Assembly (NCBI GenBank): GCA_031279875.1
Contig: JAITHS010000089.1
Span: forward strand, 1-6,352
Length of the DNA stretch: 6,352 nt
Direction: 5' to 3'
DNA from: Tannerella sp.
GTDB taxonomy: Bacteria; Bacteroidota; Bacteroidia; Bacteroidales; Tannerellaceae
Shown here: positions 1 to 6,215 of the stretch, piece after piece
Numbering within the stretch: the first letter of the stretch is position 1
How the letters are laid out: the number at the start of each line of letters is the position of its first letter
Translations under genes and position numbers: made by a program
Notes under the pieces: model-generated
The model's input: only the letters and a program-made list of their open reading frames with translations
Told to the model about the DNA's origin: nothing
The model's database searches: none

Positions 1-8
1 TTGTTCCT

Positions 9-530
9 TTGTTTCGTTGTTTCGTGATGATGACTTTGCTGATGATATCGGTATTATGTTCCGCACAGAAGCAGGAAGCAGAAAGCAGAAAGCAGGAAGC
101 AGAAAGCAGAAAGCAGGAAGCGGAAAATCAACCCGATACGGCCAAAGCCGTAGTTGCGCCAATCGCTGCGGGAGAGATTATTACGCTTACAAAGGCTGAT
201 TTCCTTACCAATATCTATAACTACGAAAAGACCCCCGACGAATGGGTTTATGAAGGCTCATTGCCATGTATAATAGATTTCTATTCCGATTGGTGCGGCC
301 CGTGCAAGCGCGTTGAACCTATACTCAAACAGATGGCAAAAAATTATGCCGGACGTATCATCATCTATAAAATAAATATCGACAAAGAACGCGAATTAGC
401 AACCGCTTTCGGCGTCCGCAGCATCCCGACTTATCTCTTTGTCAACCCCAAAGAACAACCCAAATCGGCTGTAGGCGCCCTGTCACAAGAAACTTTTGAA
501 CAAATAATTAAAGAACACTTACTCAAATGA
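9..530 (+). CDS. Secreted thioredoxin-like protein with a heptad-repeat-encoded linker
   Basis: A thioredoxin-fold disulfide oxidoreductase, probably periplasmic. Numbering from the TTG at 9, residues 1-19 form a plausible signal peptide: Arg3, a hydrophobic core (FVMMTLLMISVL) and a likely SPase I site at CSA|Q. Residues 21-40 are a charged low-complexity stretch with repeated AESRKQE, encoded by heptanucleotide repeats. The thioredoxin domain covers about 60-172, with the redox motif WCGPC at 95-99 and the conserved cis-proline at Pro140 (SIPT). The start is uncertain. The frame is open to the left edge; ATGs at 27 and 30 are alternatives but would leave a short signal peptide with no positive charge. 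It overlaps the DUF4290 gene by ATGA at 527-530. The substrate is unknown. A lipoprotein is less likely because Cys17 is preceded by SVL, a poor lipobox. The family call is strong; the specific role is open. Confidence 0.88.
   Translation: MFRCFVMMTLLMISVLCSAQKQEAESRKQEAESRKQEAENQPDTAKAVVAPIAAGEIITLTKADFLTNIYNYEKTPDEWVYEGSLPCIIDFYSDWCGPCKRVEPILKQMAKNYAGRIIIYKINIDKERELATAFGVRSIPTYLFVNPKEQPKSAVGALSQETFEQIIKEHLLK
71..126 (+). repeat. Eight tandem heptanucleotides GCAGRAA inside the thioredoxin gene
   Basis: Eight consecutive 7-base units begin at 71, 78, 85, 92, 99, 106, 113 and 120: gcaggaa, gcagaaa, gcagaaa, gcaggaa, gcagaaa, gcagaaa, gcaggaa, gcggaaa. They also form a 21-base higher-order unit (2.7 copies), which in frame gives the heptapeptide AESRKQE. 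Seven is not a multiple of three, so only gain or loss of three units keeps the frame. The unit has no stop in any frame. The same unit recurs inside rimM at 2810-2837. Confidence 0.95.
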
Positions 531-1153
531 ACAAAATTATTTATAACACCAAACAAAAACGGCTCGCATTGCCCGAATACGGGCGTAATATCCAGAATAT
601 GGTAGATTTCTGCCTCACCATTCCCGACCGCGAAGCACGCACTGTTTGTGCCTACTCTATCGTCGATACGATGGGAGCAATGCTGCCCGAACTGACGGAA
701 GTTAACGACTACCACCGCCTCCTCTGGGATCATCTCGCTATTATGGCTGATTTCAAACTCGATGTGGACTTTCCTTTCGAGGTTGTAGGCAGAGAACAGT
801 TACACCGTCGTCCGCCCGTTGTCAGAATCCCGAAAGCACGGATGAGATACCGCCATTACGGGCAAATACTCGAAGGGCTTATCAAAAAAGCATCTGTGAT
901 GGAAGAAGGCGAAGAAAAGGAAGTACTCGTTCGCATGATTGCTACACAGATGAAAAAATCTTACCTTACATGGAACAAAGATTCGGTCGATAATTACAAG
1001 ATACTCAAAGACTTGTATGACATGTCGGAAGGTACCGTAATACGTCATCCGGAGCAATTTAAGATACCTGACGTTTCGGGGCTGGTTGAAGTTGCGCCTC
1101 CGAAACCTGTCGGTCCAAGCAAGAAGAAGAAAAAGAAAAACAAACAAAAATGA
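527..1153 (+). CDS. DUF4290 family protein
   Basis: This 208-residue protein is recognised by its N-terminal half (YNTKQKRLALPEYGRNIQNM, then CLTIPDREARTVCAYSIV) as DUF4290, a family of unknown function largely confined to Bacteroidetes and commonly found just upstream of murA. It has no signal peptide or membrane segment, so it is probably cytosolic. The C-terminus (about 195-208) is a lysine-rich tail that is probably disordered; its codons make an A-rich tract (about 1119-1150) that doubles as the leader of murA. The ATG start overlaps the thioredoxin stop, and its TGA overlaps the murA ATG. I assign no biochemical function. The fixed neighbourhood hints at a cell-envelope or growth role, which is inference only. 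Confidence 0.9.
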   Translation: MNKIIYNTKQKRLALPEYGRNIQNMVDFCLTIPDREARTVCAYSIVDTMGAMLPELTEVNDYHRLLWDHLAIMADFKLDVDFPFEVVGREQLHRRPPVVRIPKARMRYRHYGQILEGLIKKASVMEEGEEKEVLVRMIATQMKKSYLTWNKDSVDNYKILKDLYDMSEGTVIRHPEQFKIPDVSGLVEVAPPKPVGPSKKKKKKNKQK

Positions 1154-2457
1154 GCGCTTTTACTATTGAAGGCGGACATAAACTACATGGATACATCGAG
1201 CCTCAAGGCGCTAAAAATGAGGCTCTTCAGATATTATGCGCCACTTTGCTCACTCCCGAACGTATAGTTATCAATAATATCCCCGATATTGTTGACATAA
1301 GAAATATTATTCATCTGCTTGAAAAGCTGGGTGTTAAGATCGATAAACTCGGCGATTCGTCGTATTCGTTCCACGCTTCCGACATCAACCTCGAATATCT
1401 TGATACCGAAGAATACTGCCGCAAGGCGTCGGCATTACGCGGCTCGGCGTTGCTGACAGGGCCACTGCTCGGACGCTTCGGACGCGCTCTTCTGCCACGC
1501 ATCGGAGGCGACAAAATAGGACGACGACGACTTGACACTCATCTTACAGGCTTGCAGGCGCTCGGCGCAGAACTCAAACATAATCCCGAAACAGGGCAGT
1601 TTGACATCTCCGCATCGCAACTGCGCGGTCGATACATGCTATTAGACGAAGCCTCCGTAACCGGTACCGCCAATATCCTCATGGCGGCAGTCCTCGCGCA
1701 AGGCGAGACAACAATCTATAATGCCGCCTGCGAACCGTATATTCAGCAACTGTGTCGCCTGCTCAATAACATGGGAGCAAAAATTACCGGAGTAGGCTCT
1801 AATATGCTGATTATCAACGGAGTATCCTCGCTTCACGGCGCTACTCATACTATCTTGCCGGATATGATTGAAGTAGGCAGTTTTATCGGAATGGCAGCGA
1901 TGACAGGCTCGGAAATGACAATTAAAAACACATCGTTTGACAATCTCGGCATTATCCCCGACGCTTTCAAACGTCTCGGCATCGCCCTCGAACGGCGTGG
2001 CGACGATATCTACATCCCCGAACAGGAAAAATACTGCATAGAAACGTTTCTCGACGGCTCTATCATGACTATCGCCGATGCGCCGTGGCCCGGATTAACG
2101 CCCGACCTTATCAGCGTTATGCTCGTCGTGGCAACACAAGCCGAAGGTAGCGTGCTGATACACCAAAAAATGTTTGAAAGCAGACTCTTCTTTGTTGACA
2201 AACTGATCGACATGGGCGCTCAAATAATCCTCTGCGACCCTCACCGCGCTACCGTTATAGGTCTCGGAAGATGCCACCGTCTCCGTGCCGCACGCATGGT
2301 TTCGCCCGACATCCGCGCCGGTATCGCCTTGCTTATCGCCGCTATGGGAGCCGAAGGTACCAGCATTATTGATAACATCGACCAGATAGACCGCGGATAC
2401 CAACAAATTGACGTCCGTCTCAACGCCCTCGGCGCAAAAATTATTAGATCTGATTAG
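1150..2457 (+). CDS. murA: UDP-N-acetylglucosamine 1-carboxyvinyltransferase MurA
   Basis: Transfers enolpyruvate from PEP to UDP-GlcNAc, the first committed step of peptidoglycan precursor synthesis, in the cytosol. The 435 residues match the full length of the family. Visible marks are QGAKNE near the N-terminus (Lys22, Asn23), the active-site loop GGDKIGRRRLDTH (119-131), LLDEASVTGTANI, LPDMIEVGSFIGMAAMTGSE, ADAPWPGLTPDL and SPDIRAGIALLIAAM, all typical of Bacteroidetes MurA. The residue aligned with the catalytic Cys of E. coli MurA (Cys115) is Asp121 (codon 1510-1512). A Cys-to-Asp change here is known in mycobacterial and chlamydial MurA to remove fosfomycin alkylation. The ATG overlaps the preceding TGA, which indicates coupling. 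The stop is TAG, 4 bases before rimM. Confidence 0.97.
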   Translation: MSAFTIEGGHKLHGYIEPQGAKNEALQILCATLLTPERIVINNIPDIVDIRNIIHLLEKLGVKIDKLGDSSYSFHASDINLEYLDTEEYCRKASALRGSALLTGPLLGRFGRALLPRIGGDKIGRRRLDTHLTGLQALGAELKHNPETGQFDISASQLRGRYMLLDEASVTGTANILMAAVLAQGETTIYNAACEPYIQQLCRLLNNMGAKITGVGSNMLIINGVSSLHGATHTILPDMIEVGSFIGMAAMTGSEMTIKNTSFDNLGIIPDAFKRLGIALERRGDDIYIPEQEKYCIETFLDGSIMTIADAPWPGLTPDLISVMLVVATQAEGSVLIHQKMFESRLFFVDKLIDMGAQIILCDPHRATVIGLGRCHRLRAARMVSPDIRAGIALLIAAMGAEGTSIIDNIDQIDRGYQQIDVRLNALGAKIIRSD

Positions 2458-2461
2458 GTAT

Positions 2462-3091
2462 ATGACTGATATAGGACACTTTACAAAACCGCACGGCGGA
2501 GATGGCGAACTGATGCTCTCGACCGATTATGATATCGCCGAGATGTTCGACCGCAACAACGATTTCTTCATCGCCACCGAAATCGACGGTATTATGACGC
2601 CGTTTTATATCGCTTCATGCCGTAACAAAAACGCCAAAGCGGTGATTATCAGGTTTGAAAATGTCGATACGATATACAAAGCAGAACGATTGGCCGGCAA
2701 GAAAGCGTTTATAAGGGAACGAGGGGACGAGGGGAGCAATTACGAATTACGAATTACGAAACAGCGTTCGGCGTTAGCCAATTACGAAATGAGGGGACGA
2801 GGGGACGAGGCAGAAAGTAGAAAGCGGAAAGCAGTAGGGGCGGCAAGCGGCTTCCTTAACGGGACGAGGGAACAATCCATCCTCGGTTATACCGTTATAA
2901 CCGATAACAATATACCGCTCGGCATAGTCAAATACATCGAAGATTCGACGGCTAATGTTCTTTTAGTAATTGAAAACATCCCTCAAACCATTAACTCTCA
3001 AGCCTTTATCCCCTTACCATTTATAACCGGAATAAACAACTCCGAACAAACAATAACCGTATCATTACCGGAAGGATTTTTAGAAATATGA
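2462..3091 (+). CDS. rimM: Ribosome maturation factor RimM with a 51-codon repeat insertion
   Basis: Assists late 30S subunit maturation by binding ribosomal protein S19. The ATG at 2462 is chosen because the family signature GHFTKPHGGDGEL then begins at residue 5; a TTG start at 2408 would lie inside murA. The N-terminal RimM domain covers about 4-83 and the PRC-barrel about 140-209 (LGYTVI, IPLGIV, NVLLVI, LPEGFLEI). Between them, residues about 86-136 are low complexity (ERGDEGSNYELRI, NYEMRGRGDEAESRKRKA) and encoded by short tandem repeats. At 209 residues it is longer than the roughly 170-180 usual for the family; removing the 153-base insertion would leave 158. The insertion is at a domain linker, so function is probably retained. 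Of the three forward frames only this one is open through the insertion. The stop overlaps the next start by ATGA. Confidence 0.93.
   Translation: MTDIGHFTKPHGGDGELMLSTDYDIAEMFDRNNDFFIATEIDGIMTPFYIASCRNKNAKAVIIRFENVDTIYKAERLAGKKAFIRERGDEGSNYELRITKQRSALANYEMRGRGDEAESRKRKAVGAASGFLNGTREQSILGYTVITDNNIPLGIVKYIEDSTANVLLVIENIPQTINSQAFIPLPFITGINNSEQTITVSLPEGFLEI
2714..2873 (+). repeat. Composite short-tandem-repeat insertion in rimM, flanked by AGGGAAC
   Basis: A mosaic of 7- and 8-base units: GAGGGGAC-type octads at 2721-2736, three AATTACG at 2738-2758, GCGTTCG and GCGTTAG at 2764-2777, one AATTACG at 2780-2786, GAGGGGAC twice at 2791-2806, then GCAGAAA, GTAGAAA, GCGGAAA and a degenerate GCAGTAG at 2810-2837, a GC-rich stretch, and GGGACGAGGGAAC at the end. 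A perfect 7-base direct repeat AGGGAAC lies at 2714-2720 and 2867-2873, 153 bases apart (51 codons). It could be a target-site duplication, or simply two more copies of the purine-rich unit. No open frame for a transposase and no convincing terminal inverted repeat is visible. Confidence 0.82.
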
Positions 3092-3945
3092 AAAAGAAAC
3101 ATAAAAACAAATCGTTCTGGAAGCGCATACGCTTCAAATACAAACTGTCGTTCTACAATGAATCGACACTCGAACAAGTATGGTCATTCCGCCTGTCACA
3201 ACTGACCGGCATCGTTGTCATACTCATTTTCGCGTTCCTGCTCGTTATTCTCACGTCGCTTTTTATCATCATGACCCCTGTACGCAATTATCTTCCCGGA
3301 TATACCGACGTCGAGGTACGCAAGGAAATACTCACCAACGTACTCAAAGCCGATTCCCTCGAAGACATCATTAACGCACAATCACGTTATATCAAGAACA
3401 TTTCAGACGTTCTTTCCGGCAATATTTCCCCCGATTCCATACCGATTATCGATTCCATAACCGCCAATTCAAACTACGATATACCGCGCGGAGCCGCCGA
3501 TTCTGCTTTTATTCAACGCTTTGAAGAAGAAGAACGTTACAATCTTACAGAACTTAACCCTAACCCGCCGCAAACGGTCAAGTTCTTCTATAGACCCGTT
3601 AACGGCGTGATTTCAAGTGCTTTCGATGTCGTCAACAATCATTACGGCATTGACCTTACAGCCGCCGGCAATGCAAATGTCTTTTCTGTCCTCGACGGCA
3701 CGGTTATCTACACCGGCTTTGACCCAAACTACGGCAATGTCATTGTAATACAGCACAATGACGGCTTCGTGTCGTTTTACAAACACAACAACATGCTGCT
3801 CAAAGAAACGGGCGAAAAAGTACGCGAAGGCGAGGCAGTAGCGGTAGTAGGCAACACCGGCAAACTTTCAACAGGCGCTCATCTGCATTTCGAACTATGG
3901 CACAACGGCTCGCCCGTCAACCCCGAAGAATATATAGTGTTTTGA
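3088..3945 (+). CDS. Membrane-anchored M23 family metallopeptidase
   Basis: A zinc endopeptidase of the LytM/M23 type, likely to cut peptidoglycan cross-links or to act in envelope remodelling. The 285 residues contain a lysine-rich cytosolic N-terminus (1-20), one transmembrane segment at about 41-62 (GIVVILIFAFLLVILTSLFI), a periplasmic linker of about 63-165 and the M23 domain at about 166-283. Metal ligands are intact: HxxxD at His185/Asp189 and HxH at His265/His267, with His267 the expected zinc ligand. His233 in YKHNN is the candidate second catalytic histidine. The conserved ISSAFD precedes the HYGIDL motif and NTG-STGAHLHFEL follows. It should therefore be active, unlike degenerate M23 regulators. 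Start and stop are tightly fixed by ATGA overlap with rimM and a 2-base gap to dxr. The natural substrate is not shown by the sequence. Confidence 0.93.
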   Translation: MKKKHKNKSFWKRIRFKYKLSFYNESTLEQVWSFRLSQLTGIVVILIFAFLLVILTSLFIIMTPVRNYLPGYTDVEVRKEILTNVLKADSLEDIINAQSRYIKNISDVLSGNISPDSIPIIDSITANSNYDIPRGAADSAFIQRFEEEERYNLTELNPNPPQTVKFFYRPVNGVISSAFDVVNNHYGIDLTAAGNANVFSVLDGTVIYTGFDPNYGNVIVIQHNDGFVSFYKHNNMLLKETGEKVREGEAVAVVGNTGKLSTGAHLHFELWHNGSPVNPEEYIVF

Positions 3946-3947
3946 TT

Positions 3948-5096
3948 ATGAAGCAAATAGCAATAACAGGCTCTACCGGCTCAATAGGCGTTCAGGCGCT
4001 CGAAGTGATTGGCGCTCATAAGGATTTGTTTGAAGTTTACGCCCTTACAGCTAATAATAACGCCGAACTGCTTATACAACAGGCATTTAAATATATGCCC
4101 GATACTGTTGTTATTGCTAATAAAGCGAAATATCCGGAAGTAAAAGAAGCTCTTGAAGACTTGCCGGTAAAGGTTTGGGCAGGAGAAGATGCTGTTGCTC
4201 AAATAGTTACGGCTACGCCGATAGATATGGTTTTAAATGCTCTTGTAGGATATGCTGGTTTGAAGCCCTCGCTTGAAGCTCTTCGCGCCGGTAAGCCGTT
4301 AGCGCTGGCAAACAAAGAAACGCTTGTAGTAGCGGGCGAGCTGGTTATTCGTACCGCTGCCGAAAATCGCGTCCCGATTATCCCCGTCGATTCCGAACAC
4401 TCGGCTATCTTTCAATGTCTTAACGGAGAGTGGAACAATCCCGTAGAGAAGCTAATCCTCACAGCATCAGGCGGTCCGTTTTTTAACCTTACCAAACAAC
4501 AACTTGCGCATGTTACCAAACAACAAGCCCTACATCATCCCAACTGGAACATGGGAGCAAAGATTACCATCGATTCGGCTTCGATGATGAACAAGGGTTT
4601 TGAGATGCTTGAAGCCAAATGGCTCTTTGACGTCGCGCCGGAAAACATTGATATTGTGATACATCCGCAGTCTATCATACATTCTATGGTACAGTTTGCC
4701 GACGGCGCTGTGATGGCGCAGATGAGCATTCCCGACATGAAATTGCCGATAGCCTACGCTTTGTCGTATCCCGAACGCTTGCCGAGCAACACCAAACGCC
4801 TCAACCTCTGTGATTTACATACTCTTACATTTACAAAACCCGACACAGAGCGCTTTCCAAACCTCGCATACGCTTTTGAGGCAGCCGGACGCGGCGGCAA
4901 CATGCCGTGTATCCTCAATGCCGCCAACGAAATAGCCGTTGACGCTTTCCTCCACGACCGCATAACGTTCCTCCAAATAAGCAATATCATCGAAAAAGCG
5001 CTCTCTGTTATTCCCTTTATCGCCGACCCATCATACGACGACTACGTCGCTACCGATGCCGAAACAAGACGTCTTACGGAAATCTATAGCAATTGA
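3948..5096 (+). CDS. dxr: 1-deoxy-D-xylulose 5-phosphate reductoisomerase
   Basis: Converts DXP to 2-C-methyl-D-erythritol 4-phosphate with NADPH, the first committed step of the MEP isoprenoid pathway, in the cytosol. The start is the ATG at 3948 because the NADPH-binding GSTGSIG then sits at residues 8-14; the longer reading from 3897 lies inside the M23 gene. The 382 residues match the family. Seen: LANKETLV (120-127), metal ligands in PVDSEHSAI (Asp148, Glu150), LTASGGPF (171-178), HPNWNMGAKITIDSASMMNK with Asn215, Lys216 and Glu219, and a C-terminal helical domain (NAANEIAVDAF). The isoprenoid product feeds undecaprenyl phosphate, which links it to murA upstream. It ends the operon, although in many Bacteroidetes rseP follows. 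Confidence 0.97.
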   Translation: MKQIAITGSTGSIGVQALEVIGAHKDLFEVYALTANNNAELLIQQAFKYMPDTVVIANKAKYPEVKEALEDLPVKVWAGEDAVAQIVTATPIDMVLNALVGYAGLKPSLEALRAGKPLALANKETLVVAGELVIRTAAENRVPIIPVDSEHSAIFQCLNGEWNNPVEKLILTASGGPFFNLTKQQLAHVTKQQALHHPNWNMGAKITIDSASMMNKGFEMLEAKWLFDVAPENIDIVIHPQSIIHSMVQFADGAVMAQMSIPDMKLPIAYALSYPERLPSNTKRLNLCDLHTLTFTKPDTERFPNLAYAFEAAGRGGNMPCILNAANEIAVDAFLHDRITFLQISNIIEKALSVIPFIADPSYDDYVATDAETRRLTEIYSN

Positions 5097-5113
5097 GTTT
5101 TTCGAGCCTCTTC

Positions 5114-6124
5114 TTAACCTTTAAGCCCAATCGACTGATTAGCAGCAATAGCGACCATCTTGTAAATATCGTCCACCGAGCAACTGCGCGAAAGGTCGTT
5201 GACCGGCGCCGCCATGTCTTGCAGGATTGGTCCTACGGCTTCGGCGCCCGCTAAACGCTGGACAAGTTTGTAACAGATATTGCCCGTCTCTAACGTCGGA
5301 AACACTAACACGTTGGCGTGACCGGCGACAGTGCTGCCGGGCGCTTTATGAGCGGCTACCTTGGCAACAATAGCAGCATCGGCCTGTAACTCGCCGTCGA
5401 TCTGCAACTCCGGCGCCATCTCACGGGCTAACTGCGTGGCTTCCACCACTTTGTCAACCATATCATGTTGAGCGCTACCTTTTGTCGAAAAACTCAACAT
5501 CGCTACACGTGGCTCTACACCAACGAGCGTCCGAGTCGTATGAGCCGTCGAAACGGCGATATAAGCCAATTCTGCAGCTGTCGGATTAGGCATCACGGCG
5601 CAGTCGGCAAATACCATAACGCCGTCGTCGCCATACGATTTGTCTTTTAAAAACATCAGAAAAGCTCCTGATACACAAGGAGATCCTTTCCTTGTCTTGA
5701 TGATTTGCAACGCCGGACGCAACACATTACCCGTCGTATTGTAGGCGCCTGCTATCTCGCCGTCGGCGTCGCCTGCCTTAATCATCAGACACGCCAGATA
5801 GAGCGGGTCTTCGACCAATTTTGCAGCCTGTTCTTCGGTTATGCCTTTCGCACGGCGCAGTTCCAGCAGCAGATTGATGTAATCCTGCTTTTTGTCGTAT
5901 GCGTCAGAGGGGTCGATAATTGTCGCCCGATTGATGTTCGACAAGCCATAACTCTTTGATAATGAAGATATTGCTGTCTTATCGCCCATCAGAATAATAT
6001 CTGCAACGCCGTCGGCAACAAGTCTGTCGGCGGCTTTCAATGTTCTCTCTTCCGTGCCTTCCGGAAGCACTATGCGCTGACGATTAGCCTTTGCGCGATT
6101 AATAATGTCCTGTATTAAATCCAT
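5114..6124 (-). CDS. pta: Phosphate acetyltransferase
   Basis: Interconverts acetyl-CoA plus phosphate with acetyl phosphate plus CoA. With acetate kinase this gives substrate-level ATP and acetate, central to fermentative Bacteroidales. The 336 residues match the short single-domain Pta class, without the N-terminal DRTGG/BioD-like region of E. coli Pta. Seen: RIVLPEGTEERTLKAADRL (17-35), KAGDADGEIAGA, VFADCAVMPNPTAAELAYIA (171-190), SFSTKGSAQHDMV, GELQADAAI, VAGHANVLVFPTLETGNICY and MAAPVNDLSRSCSVDDI. The usual Gly after the conserved Ser312-Arg313 is Ser314 here, a mild deviation next to active-site residues. The ATG start is preceded by an A-rich leader and a phylum-type promoter. It converges on dxr. 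No ackA is adjacent in this window. Confidence 0.96.
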   Translation of the reverse strand: MDLIQDIINRAKANRQRIVLPEGTEERTLKAADRLVADGVADIILMGDKTAISSLSKSYGLSNINRATIIDPSDAYDKKQDYINLLLELRRAKGITEEQAAKLVEDPLYLACLMIKAGDADGEIAGAYNTTGNVLRPALQIIKTRKGSPCVSGAFLMFLKDKSYGDDGVMVFADCAVMPNPTAAELAYIAVSTAHTTRTLVGVEPRVAMLSFSTKGSAQHDMVDKVVEATQLAREMAPELQIDGELQADAAIVAKVAAHKAPGSTVAGHANVLVFPTLETGNICYKLVQRLAGAEAVGPILQDMAAPVNDLSRSCSVDDIYKMVAIAANQSIGLKG

Positions 6125-6144
6125 AATAATCTTTTTTCAGGTTG

Positions 6145-6177
6145 CAAAATTACATAAAAGAATTTACATACACACAA
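6145..6177 (-). promoter_or_regulatory. Probable Bacteroidetes-type promoter for pta
   Basis: On the - strand, TAATTTTG (plus coordinates 6145-6152) matches the phylum -7 consensus TAnnTTTG exactly and ends 20 bases before the pta ATG. A TTG within TATTG (6175-6177) could be the -33 element, with a 22-base spacer that is slightly long. The leader (6125-6137) is A-rich (AAAAAAGATTATT) with no strong Shine-Dalgarno, as expected for the phylum. The start site is inferred, not shown. Confidence 0.6.
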
Positions 6178-6215
6178 TACTCCAAATAATTTTTTATAAA
6201 ATACATTAAAATACG

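Noticed and set aside
71..126. Tandem repeats considered as a CRISPR array
   Set aside because: Units are 7 bases with no spacers and lie inside an open reading frame; there are no cas genes.
2010..2423. Open frames on the - strand across murA
   Set aside because: Shadows of conserved murA codons; the residue patterns match no family I know.
2408..2461. Longer rimM start at TTG 2408
   Set aside because: It would overlap murA by 50 bases, and the added residues precede the conserved family N-terminus; ATG 2462 fits the family.
3897..3947. Longer dxr start at 3897
   Set aside because: It lies within the conserved C-terminus of the M23 gene and would put 17 unrelated residues before the MKQIAITGSTGSIG start.
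4489..4526. A 14-base direct repeat (ttaccaaacaacaa) in dxr
   Set aside because: It encodes LTKQQ and VTKQQ in a region where, from memory, the family naturally has two similar short motifs; it does not look like the repeat elements elsewhere in the window.
5097..5113. Possible bidirectional terminator between dxr and pta
   Set aside because: No stem of more than about three pairs could be formed by eye in the 17-base gap.
5465..5959. Open frames on the + strand across pta
   Set aside because: They are antisense to a clearly conserved pta and show no recognisable protein.
6192..6201. AT-only palindrome ttttataaaa and nearby 10-base repeat taaaatac
   Set aside because: Expected by chance in such AT-rich spacer; it has no GC stem for a terminator and no known operator match.
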